The position numbers were made by a program, and so were the translations under genes. A stretch of 64,000 nt of DNA from Pseudoalteromonas sp. A25 (GTDB lineage Bacteria; Pseudomonadota; Gammaproteobacteria; Enterobacterales; Alteromonadaceae). The notes below the pieces were generated by a model. The model did not search any database and was not told the DNA's origin. It saw nothing but the letters and a program-made list of their open reading frames with translations. The stretch is from assembly GCF_009176705.1 (NCBI RefSeq), contig NZ_AP021846.1, forward strand, positions 2,698,001-2,762,000, read 5' to 3'. Positions 1 through 9,480 of this stretch are shown in pieces; position 1 is the first letter of the stretch, and each line of letters opens with the position of its first letter.

Positions 1-623
1 GCCATAATTTCTTCGCTACTAAATCCGCGGCGTTTCATTCCTTCGGTGTTAATAGCAGCTGGCCTTGCTGGTGTGCCTGTAGTAGTTACAAACGGTGGCA
101 CATCTTTACTCACTCCTGAGTACATACCAATAAAGGCATGTGCTCCGACTTTGCAAAACTGATGAACACCCGTATTGCCAGCTAAAATCGCCCAATCACC
201 TACATGAACATGGCCGGCAACACTTGCTCCATTTGAGAAGATAACATTGTTGCCAATCACTGCGTCATGTGCCACATGCGTGTATGCCATAAACAGGTTA
301 TTGCTGCCTATTTTGGTTACGCCTTGATCTTGAATAGTACCACGGTGAATAGTGGCACACTCACGAATGATATTGTTATCACCCATGATAAGTTGAGTCG
401 GTTCATCCTTGTACTTTTTATCTTGGCAGGCCTCACCCACTGACGCGAACTGGTAAATGTGATTACCAGAGCCAATGGTTGACGGTCCCTTAATTACCAC
501 GTGTGATTCGATGATACAGTTATCACCTATCACTACATCATTCCCGATGTAACTGTAAGGACCCACAGAGACGTTCTCGCCTAACTGTGCGCCAGATTCA
601 ATAATCGCAGTAGGATGGATCAC
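1..623 (-). CDS. lpxA: UDP-N-acetylglucosamine acyltransferase LpxA (3' end outside window)
   Basis: First step of lipid A synthesis: transfers a 3-hydroxyacyl chain from ACP to UDP-GlcNAc in the cytoplasm. About 207 codons are present; the C-terminus runs off the left edge. The product is a run of left-handed beta-helix hexapeptides (ATI, VVIG, AVIG types). The family motifs IYQFASVGE, TIHRGT and AHD are visible, and the His of THVAHD (about residue 119) is the expected catalytic base. The last visible residues (NTEGMKRRGFS) match the end of the LpxA helix domain. I chose GTG at 623-621, two bases after the fabZ stop, because it gives the expected IHPTAII start. It is the last gene seen of the bamA-skp-lpxD-fabZ-lpxA run, so it is probably translationally coupled to fabZ. 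Confidence 0.96.
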   Translation of the reverse strand, partial: MIHPTAIIESGAQLGENVSVGPYSYIGNDVVIGDNCIIESHVVIKGPSTIGSGNHIYQFASVGEACQDKKYKDEPTQLIMGDNNIIRECATIHRGTIQDQGVTKIGSNNLFMAYTHVAHDAVIGNNVIFSNGASVAGHVHVGDWAILAGNTGVHQFCKVGAHAFIGMYSGVSKDVPPFVTTTGTPARPAAINTEGMKRRGFSSEEIM

Positions 624-625
624 TA

Positions 626-1078
626 TTAAAACTCTCTTCTTGCACACATTAGGTCTGCACTACAGACTACTTTGCCATCAACCTTAGCTTCGCCGTAAAA
701 CTTCCAAATATTGCGACGCTCTTTAACAAAATCAATGTGTAAGTGCATAGTATCGCCAGGAAGCACAGGCTGCTTAAAGCGTGCATTGTCAATTGCTGCA
801 AATAAGTATAGCTCGTTCTCGCTACGATTCTCGACTGTTTTAAAGCCCAATAAACCGGTAGCTTGCGCCATTGCTTCTAAGATCATTACACCAGGAAAAA
901 TTGGTTGATCTGGAAAGTGCCCTGTAAAAATAGGTTCGTTTACCGTGACGTTTTTTACTGCATGCAGGTATTCACCCGCTTTGTAGTCGATCACTTTATC
1001 AACTAACAGCATTGGGTAGCGATGCGGTAATAACTTCAAGATTTCTTGGATATCAAAACCATTCAGTTCGTTTGCCAA
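626..1078 (-). CDS. fabZ: 3-hydroxyacyl-ACP dehydratase FabZ
   Basis: Dehydrates 3-hydroxyacyl-ACP in type II fatty acid synthesis and competes with LpxA and LpxD for the same 3-hydroxyacyl-ACP pool. The 150-residue length is normal. The hot-dog fold signature [12 protein letters not shown] is present, with the catalytic pair His54 and Glu68. The N-terminal [11 protein letters not shown] motif is typical of FabZ rather than FabA. It lies 15 bases after lpxD and 2 bases before lpxA, so the three lipid A genes should be co-transcribed. Confidence 0.97.
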   Translation of the reverse strand: MANELNGFDIQEILKLLPHRYPMLLVDKVIDYKAGEYLHAVKNVTVNEPIFTGHFPDQPIFPGVMILEAMAQATGLLGFKTVENRSENELYLFAAIDNARFKQPVLPGDTMHLHIDFVKERRNIWKFYGEAKVDGKVVCSADLMCARREF

Positions 1079-1093
1079 AATAGCGTCCTTTTA

Positions 1094-2134
1094 TTATTCG
1101 TCTATTGTTTTGAGCTGTTCTGTTAAAGATTCTAAAGCTTTTAAGCGCTGTTTAAAATCAGTTAGATTTCGTAAATGAGCCATGTTACGACGCCACTCTT
1201 TATTGGTGCTATGAGGCACACCTGAAGAGTAAACACCCGCTGAGGTGATGGATTTGGTGATCATTGTCATACCAGTGATGATAACACCATCACAAATCTC
1301 CATGTGTCCATTGATACCTACAAGCCCAGCAATTTGGCAATACTTACCAATTTTGGTGCTGCCAGCAATTACCGACGCACCAGCAATAGCAGTGCCTTCG
1401 CCAATTTCAACATTGTGTGCAATTTGAATCAGGTTATCTAAAATCACGTTATCATGAATAATCGTGTCATCGAGTGCGCCACGGTCAATAACCGTGTTCG
1501 CGCCGACTTCGACACTATCACCAATAATCACGCGTCCAACTTGCGGTATTTTAACCCATTTACCGGTTTGGTTAGCGTAACCAAAGCCGTCACTGCCCAC
1601 CACAGCCCCAGACTGAAATAAACAATCTTTACCAATCTCGACTTCGTGATAAACACTGACATTAGCCCAAAGCTTTGTATTTTCGCCAATTTTTGCGCTA
1701 TTACCAACAAAACAGCCGGCACCAATTTGAACATTGTCACCCAGTACTGCATTTGCTTCAATTACCGCATTTGCCGCTATCGCGACATTTTTGCCAAGTT
1801 TAACACTTTGATGAACTACAGCACTTGGGTGAACGCCATCGGCAGCCCTTGGTGTTGTATCCATTAACTGTGCTAATTTGGCATAGGCAATATAGGGGTC
1901 TTTTACGACCAATTTATTGCCTTCAAAGTGCTTAGCGTCAGACTCAGATAAAATAACAGCACCCGCGTTGGTTGTTTCCAACTGGGTGCGATATTTGCTA
2001 TTTGCTAAAAAGCTAATATCTGTGTCTGTCGCCTGTGTGAGTGTCGCTATTTTATTAATTTGACACTCACTGTCGCCAACCAACGTTGCATCAATCGATG
2101 CTGCCAGTTGAGCTAAACTATAATGTCTGGTCAT
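1094..2134 (-). CDS. lpxD: UDP-3-O-(3-hydroxyacyl)glucosamine N-acyltransferase LpxD
   Basis: Third step of lipid A synthesis: N-acylates UDP-3-O-acyl-glucosamine. The 346-residue protein has an N-terminal uridine-binding domain (to about residue 100), about ten left-handed beta-helix turns, and a C-terminal helical tail. The catalytic His is His240 in IQIAHNV. The ATG shares its A with the TAA stop of skp (TAATG), which argues for coupled translation. Confidence 0.97.
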   Translation of the reverse strand: MTRHYSLAQLAASIDATLVGDSECQINKIATLTQATDTDISFLANSKYRTQLETTNAGAVILSESDAKHFEGNKLVVKDPYIAYAKLAQLMDTTPRAADGVHPSAVVHQSVKLGKNVAIAANAVIEANAVLGDNVQIGAGCFVGNSAKIGENTKLWANVSVYHEVEIGKDCLFQSGAVVGSDGFGYANQTGKWVKIPQVGRVIIGDSVEVGANTVIDRGALDDTIIHDNVILDNLIQIAHNVEIGEGTAIAGASVIAGSTKIGKYCQIAGLVGINGHMEICDGVIITGMTMITKSITSAGVYSSGVPHSTNKEWRRNMAHLRNLTDFKQRLKALESLTEQLKTIDE

Positions 2135-2652
2135 TACTTTTTGCTTACCGCTTCAACAACTTCGTCAGAAAGGTCCGCTACTTTATCAGGGTTGAAGTAA
2201 ATTGTCGTATCTTTTACCTTAACCTCGTCATACTTACCTTTTTTAGCTACATCTTCGATAACATCAATGATCAGCTTTTGTACTTTAGCCAGCTCTTCAT
2301 TTTGGCGTTGTTTGATAGCTTGCTCTAAAGGACGGCCTTTTTCAGCTAGCTCTTTTTGCATGCCTTGAATTTTAGTACGTAAAATTTCTTTATCGGCATC
2401 GCTCATGGTTGCGCCTTCGCGTTGAAACTTTTCAACTTCAAAACGAATATCGCCTTGTAACTTCTCAAGCGCTTGACGGCGCTCTGCAAACTCACTTTGT
2501 AACTGTTGTTCTATTTTAGCTACTTGAGGAATTTGCTTATAGATACTCTGCATATCTACAATACCCACTTTGTGAGCCAGCGCACTTGCTGAAGTTCCCA
2601 TCATTAGTGCTGCCATTAAACCCATTGCTGTCGTTTTTATAAATTTGTTCAC
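2134..2652 (-). CDS. skp: Periplasmic chaperone Skp/OmpH
   Basis: Periplasmic holdase that carries unfolded outer membrane proteins to the BAM complex, encoded just downstream. The product is 172 residues: a signal peptide ending near ASALA, the conserved KVGIVDMQ start of the mature protein, then a long charged helical segment (about residues 45-140) forming the tentacle arms. The start is GTG at 2652-2650 because a strong AAGGAG Shine-Dalgarno site lies at 2659-2664. The open frame extends 20 codons further upstream, but that part overlaps the end of bamA and is not used. Members of this set are often SigmaE-controlled; no promoter is visible here. Confidence 0.94.
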   Translation of the reverse strand: MNKFIKTTAMGLMAALMMGTSASALAHKVGIVDMQSIYKQIPQVAKIEQQLQSEFAERRQALEKLQGDIRFEVEKFQREGATMSDADKEILRTKIQGMQKELAEKGRPLEQAIKQRQNEELAKVQKLIIDVIEDVAKKGKYDEVKVKDTTIYFNPDKVADLSDEVVEAVSKK

Positions 2653-2662
2653 AATTAACTCC

Positions 2663-5134
2663 TTAAAATGTATTACTGATATTAAAACTGATCGTTTTCG
2701 TTTCGTCATCATCTTCTTTTTTGAGTGGATAAGCGAAGCTGATCAGCATTGGGCCCATCGGTGAGATCCACTGAATAGATAAACCGGTAGAAACCCTAAA
2801 ACGGGTTGGATCTGAGTAATCCGAGAGCTTTTTATACTGGTCTTCATGTAGATTTGAATATCTATCTACATCGAATTCTGTATCCCATACGTTGGCTGCA
2901 TCTACAAACAGGCTCGTACGCACGGAGCTGGTATTTTCTTCATCCAAAAATGGCGTTGGTACAATAAGCTCTGCACCTAAAGTAGCTTTCGCGTTACCAC
3001 CAATACGGCCTCCTTCGAATATTCTATCAAACTCCGTATTACCGCCTATGTCAGAGGTTGTAGTACCATCAGGCAGTGTTGAACCAGGGATCTCCGTCAT
3101 GCTGCGCTGAATGGCTCTTGGTAATATGGTGTTGCGCTCAAAGCCTCGAAGTTCATTTTCAGAGATTCTGAAAAACTCTTGAAAAGGCAGTGTTTGCTCA
3201 AAACCGTTCGTTTCACCATAGCCATTACCATAAGCAAGGCCAGCTCTAGTTGAGAAAACCCACTGATGATCATTACTGATTGGCCAGTAATAACGTGAAT
3301 CGTAGTCAACCTTAAAGTAATTAAGGTCTGAATTTGGTGTTGTAGCCCTAAAGGTTAAGTTTTGACGAGAACCAGCTGTTGGGAACATACCGCGGTTTAC
3401 AGTAACACGAGACCACCCTGCACTGAGTTCATATTTGGTGAAGTCGTACGCACCATCAGGATCTTCGGGGTTCAAAAACGCCAGACGTAAAATACGCGTC
3501 TGTTCATAGTCGGCAATATAGTCTAGCTTTTCGTCAATCCAACGGGCACCAAAGTTAATACGGTTAATCGCATTAATTGGGAAACCAAAACTGGTACCAA
3601 CACCGTATTGACGAGAGTCATAACCAATTAGGCCGACCTTGCTACCATCAAAGTTACTATAGAAAATACTGCTACCTTGAGATACACCATCAGGCGTAAA
3701 GTAAGGATCGGTATACGAAATATTGTAGCTATCTGAACTTCTAGAGGTACTGATGTTAAATGCCAGTTGGTTACCTGTCCCTAAGAAGTTAGACTCACTG
3801 ACACCCACATTAAATTGCAAACCACCGTATGAGCCATAAGCAACACCCGCTTGGAAGCTACCCGCAGGCTGTTCTTTAACCGTAAAATCCACATCAACTA
3901 AGTCGTCAACGCCGGCAATCGGCTTCACTTCAAAATCAACTTTTTCCATGTATGGAAGACGCTGAATTTGCAGTTTAGAACGCTCTAGACTTTGGTTTGA
4001 AAGCCAAGCGCCTTCAAGCTGTGTCATTTCGCGGCGAACCACCTCATCAGCAGTCACTTGGTTACCATTAACCAAAATGCGTCGCACATAAACGCGTTTG
4101 CCTGGATTAACTGATAAGGTCAGCTGAACTTCTTTATTTTCGTCGTCAATTTCAGGAATGGTGCGAACTTCAGCGTTTGCATATCCAAAGCGCGCAAGAT
4201 AGCCCTTGATAAACTCTTCTGATGAAGTAACGATTGACCCGTTATAAAGCTCACCTGATTTAAGTGGAATTATGCTCTTAATTAGCTCTTCTCGGCCCAG
4301 TAAATCACCGATAAAGTCGTAGCCTTTAACGGTATATGTCTCACCTTCTGTGATATTAGCAGTAACATAAACTGATTCACGTTCAGGGCTAACAGACACT
4401 TGGGTAGAATCTATATTGAAACGCAGGTAACCGCGGTCCATGTAGTAGCTGCGAATTTTTTCCAAGTCGCCTTCAATGGTTTGCTTTTGGTAGCGGTCGT
4501 TTGACATAAACTTCCACCATGGCAGGTCTTGTTGTGACTCTACCAACGCTAACAGCTCTTCATCCGAAAACAGCTCATTACCAACGAGGTTAATTTGGCG
4601 GATAGACGCGGCATCGCCCTCATCAAACTCTAGCATTAATCGTACGCGGTTACGCGGCAGCTCAACAATGCTAACGTCAATCTTAGCGTTGTATTTACCA
4701 ATACTATGAAAGAACTCAATAAGTCCTTTTTCGATGTTGTCTACAACGGTTTTATCAAGCGGCTCACCAACACGAATATTTTGCTGCTCTAAACTTTCAT
4801 TTAATTGTTCATCTTTGATGTCTTTATTGCCATCAAAGTCAATCCCAGCAATGGTTGGTCGTTCTTGTACCTTGAAGATAATTTGGCCACCCTCACGGTA
4901 CGCTACGATGTTATTAAAATGGCCAGACTTGTACAGCGACTTAATAGTTTGAGAAATAGTGTATTGATCAACTGAATCGCCTACGTTAATTGGAATATGC
5001 GTTAAAGCAGCTCCCAATGCAACGCGCTGTAACCCTTCTACTTTCATATCTTCAACGATAAAGGAGCTTTGCCCGACAGCGGCAAAACTAGCGCCAAGTA
5101 AACTCGTTACTGCAAGATGTTTTTTTATAGGCAT
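2663..5134 (-). CDS. bamA: Outer membrane protein assembly factor BamA
   Basis: Central subunit of the BAM complex, which inserts beta-barrel proteins into the outer membrane. The 823-residue product has a signal peptide, five POTRA repeats (about 25-425) and a 16-strand barrel. The barrel carries the loop-6 motif LRGFERN (equivalent to VRGF) and ends in a C-terminal aromatic beta-signal (terminal Phe). I chose the Met 22 codons inside the frame that opens at 5200: the resulting MPIKKHL...SSFIVED start aligns with the signal peptide and mature start of E. coli BamA. The longer start has a GAGG ten bases upstream, so it is not excluded. It follows rseP closely. Confidence 0.95.
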   Translation of the reverse strand: MPIKKHLAVTSLLGASFAAVGQSSFIVEDMKVEGLQRVALGAALTHIPINVGDSVDQYTISQTIKSLYKSGHFNNIVAYREGGQIIFKVQERPTIAGIDFDGNKDIKDEQLNESLEQQNIRVGEPLDKTVVDNIEKGLIEFFHSIGKYNAKIDVSIVELPRNRVRLMLEFDEGDAASIRQINLVGNELFSDEELLALVESQQDLPWWKFMSNDRYQKQTIEGDLEKIRSYYMDRGYLRFNIDSTQVSVSPERESVYVTANITEGETYTVKGYDFIGDLLGREELIKSIIPLKSGELYNGSIVTSSEEFIKGYLARFGYANAEVRTIPEIDDENKEVQLTLSVNPGKRVYVRRILVNGNQVTADEVVRREMTQLEGAWLSNQSLERSKLQIQRLPYMEKVDFEVKPIAGVDDLVDVDFTVKEQPAGSFQAGVAYGSYGGLQFNVGVSESNFLGTGNQLAFNISTSRSSDSYNISYTDPYFTPDGVSQGSSIFYSNFDGSKVGLIGYDSRQYGVGTSFGFPINAINRINFGARWIDEKLDYIADYEQTRILRLAFLNPEDPDGAYDFTKYELSAGWSRVTVNRGMFPTAGSRQNLTFRATTPNSDLNYFKVDYDSRYYWPISNDHQWVFSTRAGLAYGNGYGETNGFEQTLPFQEFFRISENELRGFERNTILPRAIQRSMTEIPGSTLPDGTTTSDIGGNTEFDRIFEGGRIGGNAKATLGAELIVPTPFLDEENTSSVRTSLFVDAANVWDTEFDVDRYSNLHEDQYKKLSDYSDPTRFRVSTGLSIQWISPMGPMLISFAYPLKKEDDDETKTISFNISNTF

Positions 5135-5205
5135 TTTATTATCTTTATCCTTTACAACAGTTCGCGCTAAGCGCGCTTTGATGGGCGTCATATACGCCAT
5201 TCGAG

Positions 5206-6558
5206 TTACAACCTCGAGACATCGTTAAGTAATGCAAAACAAGTTAAAGCAATAAGCACTATCGCACCTACCTTAAACCCTAACTCTTGTGTCTTTTCAG
5301 AGACTGGTTTTTTGCGAATTAGTTCAATTATGTAATACATTAAGTGCCCACCATCTAAGACTGGCAGAGGCAATAAATTAAAAACACCTAGGTTGACACT
5401 AATCAGCGCTAAAAAGCTTAAAAACGCAACAATACCGTAACTGACGCTATTGCCTGCCCCCACTGCAATACCCACGGGCCCACTTAAATTCTTTACTGAG
5501 ACTTGCCCGGTAAGCAAATTACCTATCATGTCAAAACTTAAACGGACCAGCTCAAAAGTTTTCTCAGCGCCGAGCACCATACTATCCAACGGCCCATAAT
5601 GTCTAGTTTCTATGTAACCGTCTGGCCATTTTTCAAGCAAAGGAACAACCCCTAAAAAGCCCTGCAATGTACCATCTTGTCCTTGACGTGCTTGTGGGAC
5701 TATCGAGACATTTTGATTTATACCGTTTCGCTCAATGCTAAGAGTCAGTTGCCTGTTCGGTGAAGCTTGAATCACTTGCACAAATTGTTGCCAATTTGCT
5801 ATTGGCTTATCGTTTAAAGCTTTGATTGTATCATTAACTTTAAGTCCAGCTAACTCAGCTGCAGACTCTTTTGCAATGTGCCCCAAAGTTAGAGTAACTG
5901 CAGGCCTATAGGGTGTGATGCCAATGGCTGTCAAAGGTGCTTCATCTTGCTTATCTAGCTTCCAACCGTCGATATTTATCTGTCGAATTGCAACTTGTTG
6001 CTGAGCATCTTTTACCTTTACTTCGATAACGTCTTCGCCCAGATGGCTCATCAAACTAAACGTGACATCCTGCCAAGTATTCACTTCTTTACCTGACATA
6101 CTTAAAATATGATCGCCACTTTGCATGCTTGCCATAGCTGCACGGGAGTTTGTTTGTACTTGCCCAACCACGGGTTTAGCACTTTGCACGCCTATCATAT
6201 ACATGGCAGCCAGTACTAAGATGGCAAATAAGAAGTTAGCGATGGGTCCAGCCGCAACAACAGCAATACGCGACAAAACAGGTTTGTTATTGAACGCTAA
6301 ATGACGTTTTTCGCTAGGAACATCGTCAACACGCTCATCAAGCATCTTTACGTACCCACCAAGTGGGATCATCGCAATCACATATTCGGTACCAAATTTG
6401 TCATACCAACGGCACAAAGGCTTGCCAAAGCCGATAGAAAAACGCAGAACTTCTACTCCAGCTTTGCGTGCCACCCAAAAATGACCATATTCATGAACTG
6501 TGACGAGAATGCCTAAAGCAAGAATAAATGAGCCGAGATTCCACAAAAAATCAAACAT
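5206..6558 (-). CDS. rseP: Site-2 zinc protease RseP
   Basis: Inner membrane intramembrane protease that cuts the anti-sigma factor RseA after DegS, releasing SigmaE. The 450 residues hold the zinc motif HEYGH at 22-26 in the first membrane helix, two periplasmic PDZ domains, and the third ligand in NLLPLPVLDGGH (Asp402, the same number as in E. coli). It lies 3 bases after dxr, with its Shine-Dalgarno (AAGG) inside the end of dxr. Being encoded beside bamA and skp links the envelope stress response to its targets. Confidence 0.97.
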   Translation of the reverse strand: MFDFLWNLGSFILALGILVTVHEYGHFWVARKAGVEVLRFSIGFGKPLCRWYDKFGTEYVIAMIPLGGYVKMLDERVDDVPSEKRHLAFNNKPVLSRIAVVAAGPIANFLFAILVLAAMYMIGVQSAKPVVGQVQTNSRAAMASMQSGDHILSMSGKEVNTWQDVTFSLMSHLGEDVIEVKVKDAQQQVAIRQINIDGWKLDKQDEAPLTAIGITPYRPAVTLTLGHIAKESAAELAGLKVNDTIKALNDKPIANWQQFVQVIQASPNRQLTLSIERNGINQNVSIVPQARQGQDGTLQGFLGVVPLLEKWPDGYIETRHYGPLDSMVLGAEKTFELVRLSFDMIGNLLTGQVSVKNLSGPVGIAVGAGNSVSYGIVAFLSFLALISVNLGVFNLLPLPVLDGGHLMYYIIELIRKKPVSEKTQELGFKVGAIVLIALTCFALLNDVSRL

Positions 6559-6561
6559 AAA

Positions 6562-7755
6562 TTACCTTATTCGATTCACAACGTCGCGGGCAAGCACTCT
6601 GGTTTGAGCATCTAGCGCCATGATTTCGCGTACCGATTTTAAAGAATGTAACGTCGATTTATCAAGTACCTGAGCATTCACTCGATAAATATCACAAAAC
6701 CCAATTTGCTTATTTAAAAATGCCGCTACTGCTATTTCGTTTGCCGCATTGACAATGGTTGTTGCTGCCTGCCCTGACTGACATGCGTTAATAGCCAACG
6801 CCAAGTTGGGATAACGCGCAAAGTCGGGCTTTGTAAACGTAAACTCAGCTAATGATGAAAAGTCTAGCGGCTTTACTCCGGCGTCAATGCGCTCTGGATA
6901 GGCAAGTCCGTATGCGATGGGGGTGCGCATATCTGGTTGTCCCATTTGTGCGACAATCGAGCCATCAGTGTATTGCACCATAGAATGGATCATACTTTGC
7001 GGGTGGATCACCACTTCAATATCTTGCGCCTGACAAGCAAAGAGCCATTTTGCTTCTATAAACTCAAGCCCTTTGTTCATCATGGTTGCTGAGTCGACAG
7101 AAATTTTTTGCCCCATAGACCAATTGGGGTGCGCCACAGCCTCTGCCACTGTTACATCTTTAAGTGTATTGATATCGCGGTTTAAAAATGGACCACCGGA
7201 GCCTGTCAGTAATATTTTACTCACCCCAAACTTGTCTAACCCTTGCTTTGCATCTTGTTGCAATGCGATAGGTAAACATTGATAAATTGCGTTGTGTTCA
7301 CTATCGATAGGTAATAATGTCGCCCCGTGGCGTGCAACTTTATCCATAAATATCTGGCCCGACATGACCAAAGACTCTTTATTAGCCAAGAGCACCTTTT
7401 TGCCGGCTTCAACCGCTGATAAAGTCGGAATTAAGCCTGCCGCCCCAACAATTGCAGACATCACGATATCAACGTCGCTGTGTGCAGCTATCTGTGCCAT
7501 TTGTTCGGTCCCAGCAAGCACTTCTGTGGCAAGCCCACTAAGGTGCTCCCTAAGGCGCTTTGCCGCATCTTCACAATCCATAATGGCAAATTTTGGCTGA
7601 TGCACTAAACATTGCTCAGCCATCTTCTCGACATTGCGCCCTGCAGCCAGAGCAAACACCTGATAACGCTCACTGTTACGAGCGATCACATCCAGTGTAG
7701 ATAAACCGATTGAACCCGTCGCTCCGAGAATAACAACCTGTTCTAGTTGACTCAT
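6562..7755 (-). CDS. dxr: 1-deoxy-D-xylulose 5-phosphate reductoisomerase Dxr/IspC
   Basis: Converts DXP to 2-C-methyl-D-erythritol 4-phosphate with NADPH, the committed step of the MEP isoprenoid pathway that supplies UppS. The product is 397 residues. Visible motifs are GATGSIG (NADPH binding), NKESLV, the metal and substrate region DSEHNAIYQ, GSGGPF, and MNKGLEFIEAKWLF. The ATG at 7755 overlaps the cdsA stop (ATGA). An in-frame upstream Met eight codons earlier lies inside cdsA and is unlikely to be used. Confidence 0.97.
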   Translation of the reverse strand: MSQLEQVVILGATGSIGLSTLDVIARNSERYQVFALAAGRNVEKMAEQCLVHQPKFAIMDCEDAAKRLREHLSGLATEVLAGTEQMAQIAAHSDVDIVMSAIVGAAGLIPTLSAVEAGKKVLLANKESLVMSGQIFMDKVARHGATLLPIDSEHNAIYQCLPIALQQDAKQGLDKFGVSKILLTGSGGPFLNRDINTLKDVTVAEAVAHPNWSMGQKISVDSATMMNKGLEFIEAKWLFACQAQDIEVVIHPQSMIHSMVQYTDGSIVAQMGQPDMRTPIAYGLAYPERIDAGVKPLDFSSLAEFTFTKPDFARYPNLALAINACQSGQAATTIVNAANEIAVAAFLNKQIGFCDIYRVNAQVLDKSTLHSLKSVREIMALDAQTRVLARDVVNRIR

Positions 7756-8618
7756 AAAGTCACCGTCCACGCATAGCATAAAGCGAAAATTGGGGCTGCC
7801 GCGGTCAAACTGTCTATTCTATCTAATATACCCCCATGGCCGGGCAAGCACGCACCAGAGTCTTTTAAACCAACCTCACGTTTAAACATACTCTCAAGCA
7901 AGTCGCCAATGGCTGAAAATAACGCGATAAATACCGTCATAATCGCATAAATTGGCCATAATTTTTGTTCAACCTGCGCAAAGTGACAAAATACCACCAC
8001 AAAAATCACTGCGGTGATCACGCCCCCAATCAGCCCTTCAATTGTTTTATTTGGGCTCACATTTGGCATTAACTTGTGTTTTCCGAAATTCTTCCCCGCA
8101 AAATACGCGCCAATATCAGCACTCCAAACAATCCCCAACACCACCATAATGAGTGTTGAGCCATATTGATGAGCTTGCTGATATTCAGCACTGCGTAACA
8201 CGTTGAGTGCTAGCCAAAGAGGTACTAACGTAAGTACCCCTGCCACCGCGCGCATTACTATACCTTCATTCCAAGCTCTCGCCTTAGCGGGATACTTGAA
8301 AACAAGAAACGTTGCGACGAGCCACCACGCAAAAGCCAGTGTAAACACATAATTGGCATCCGCTTGCAGATGCCCACTTTGCCAAAGTGAGGTGATGGGC
8401 CAATGCCAATGTAGCAGCCCGATAATTCCCGCCATAAGCGCAACAAAGCCGCCACGGGACTTCGCGCTAGACAAACCCATAAACGCAGACCATTCCCATG
8501 CGCCCAGTAATACGATCGCAGCAGCGATAAAACTAAATAGCGCTAGCGGTGTATAAAACACCAACAGCATTGCCAGAGGCGCAAGCACCACTGAAGTTAA
8601 AATACGTTGTTTTAGCAA
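7752..8618 (-). CDS. cdsA: Phosphatidate cytidylyltransferase CdsA
   Basis: Makes CDP-diacylglycerol from phosphatidic acid and CTP, the precursor of all bacterial phospholipids. It is an integral membrane protein of 288 residues with about eight hydrophobic segments. The family signature sits near the C-terminus, running from KREVGLKDSG through PGHGGILDRID, with the metal-binding Asp residues. It lies 12 bases after uppS and overlaps dxr by 4 bases. Confidence 0.96.
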   Translation of the reverse strand: MLKQRILTSVVLAPLAMLLVFYTPLALFSFIAAAIVLLGAWEWSAFMGLSSAKSRGGFVALMAGIIGLLHWHWPITSLWQSGHLQADANYVFTLAFAWWLVATFLVFKYPAKARAWNEGIVMRAVAGVLTLVPLWLALNVLRSAEYQQAHQYGSTLIMVVLGIVWSADIGAYFAGKNFGKHKLMPNVSPNKTIEGLIGGVITAVIFVVVFCHFAQVEQKLWPIYAIMTVFIALFSAIGDLLESMFKREVGLKDSGACLPGHGGILDRIDSLTAAAPIFALCYAWTVTL

Positions 8619-8630
8619 ACTAATTTACCT

Positions 8631-9404
8631 TTAACTTGTTGTTTTGGACGCAGCGAGTAGTTGTTTTATTTGATCGCCGGTGCAGCCAAAGCGTCTCTCT
8701 CTTGACACATAACATGCGATGGCCTCTGAAAAAGCTTCATCATCGAAATCAGGCCATAAAGTATCTGTAAAATAGAGCTCAGCATAAGCTGCCTGCCAAA
8801 GCAAAAAGTTACTAATACGATAATCACCACCGGTGCGTATCAGTAAATCAAGTTCGCTTTGGTTTGCCATAGTAAGATGTTTTGATATTTCTTCTTCCGT
8901 GATTTGTTCGGGTGTTAAAGTTCCTTCAGCCACTTGTGCTGCCAAGATTTGGGCTGCTTGAGTGATATCCCAACGACCGCCGTAGTTAGCAGCAACATTA
9001 AGTTGTAGTCCAGTATTCTCTCTCGTCAACTGATGAGCGGCGTTAACTCGCTCCTGTAACGATGTAGGAAAGCGCTTTAAGTCACCTACTACCGTCAACT
9101 TTACATTGTTTTTATGAAGTTTCTTCACCTCTTTTGTCAGGACTAATAAAAACAGCTCCATCAGTGTACTTACCTCGTCCTCAGGACGACGCCAGTTCTC
9201 ACTACTAAATGCGAAGAGTGTCAAAGATTCAATCCCTAAATTCGAGCAAAATTGAACCGCATTACGAACTGAGTCCACACCCTTTTTATGTCCGTAAGTT
9301 CTAGGTCTGTTGCGCGACTGTGCCCAACGACCATTACCATCCATAATGATGGCAATATGCTTGGGCAAAGATTGCTGTGAAATCGTTTCAGCGTTTAAAA
9401 CCAT
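8631..9404 (-). CDS. uppS: Undecaprenyl pyrophosphate synthase (ditrans,polycis)
   Basis: Condenses IPP onto FPP to make the C55 carrier lipid for peptidoglycan and O-antigen. The product is 257 residues. The signature MDGNGRWA is present with catalytic Asp22, and the C-terminal motifs LLIRTGGDYRISNFLLWQ and FTDTLWPDF are typical of the cis-prenyltransferase family. A terminator-like hairpin separates it from frr by only 76 bases, leaving little space for its own promoter. Also called ispU. Confidence 0.97.
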   Translation of the reverse strand: MVLNAETISQQSLPKHIAIIMDGNGRWAQSRNRPRTYGHKKGVDSVRNAVQFCSNLGIESLTLFAFSSENWRRPEDEVSTLMELFLLVLTKEVKKLHKNNVKLTVVGDLKRFPTSLQERVNAAHQLTRENTGLQLNVAANYGGRWDITQAAQILAAQVAEGTLTPEQITEEEISKHLTMANQSELDLLIRTGGDYRISNFLLWQAAYAELYFTDTLWPDFDDEAFSEAIACYVSRERRFGCTGDQIKQLLAASKTTS

Positions 9405-9426
9405 AATCCCGATTTAGATAAAAAAA

Positions 9427-9456
9427 AACGCCGCCTAGTATACCCTAGACGGCGTT
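9427..9456 (-). terminator. Hairpin with U-tract between frr and uppS
   Basis: Two 12-base arms (9427-9438 and 9445-9456) with a 6-base loop. Read on the minus strand, a run of about eight U follows. The single imperfect pair is G-U on the minus-strand transcript but a mismatch on the plus strand, so it is built for transcription coming from frr. Only 22 bases remain before the uppS start, so it is probably leaky or an attenuator. Confidence 0.8.
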
Positions 9457-9480
9457 GCAAAACTAATAAATTTGAACTGC

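Noticed and set aside
2653..2712. N-terminal extension of skp
   Set aside because: It overlaps the end of bamA, and the GTG at 2652 has a strong AAGGAG and a proper signal peptide.
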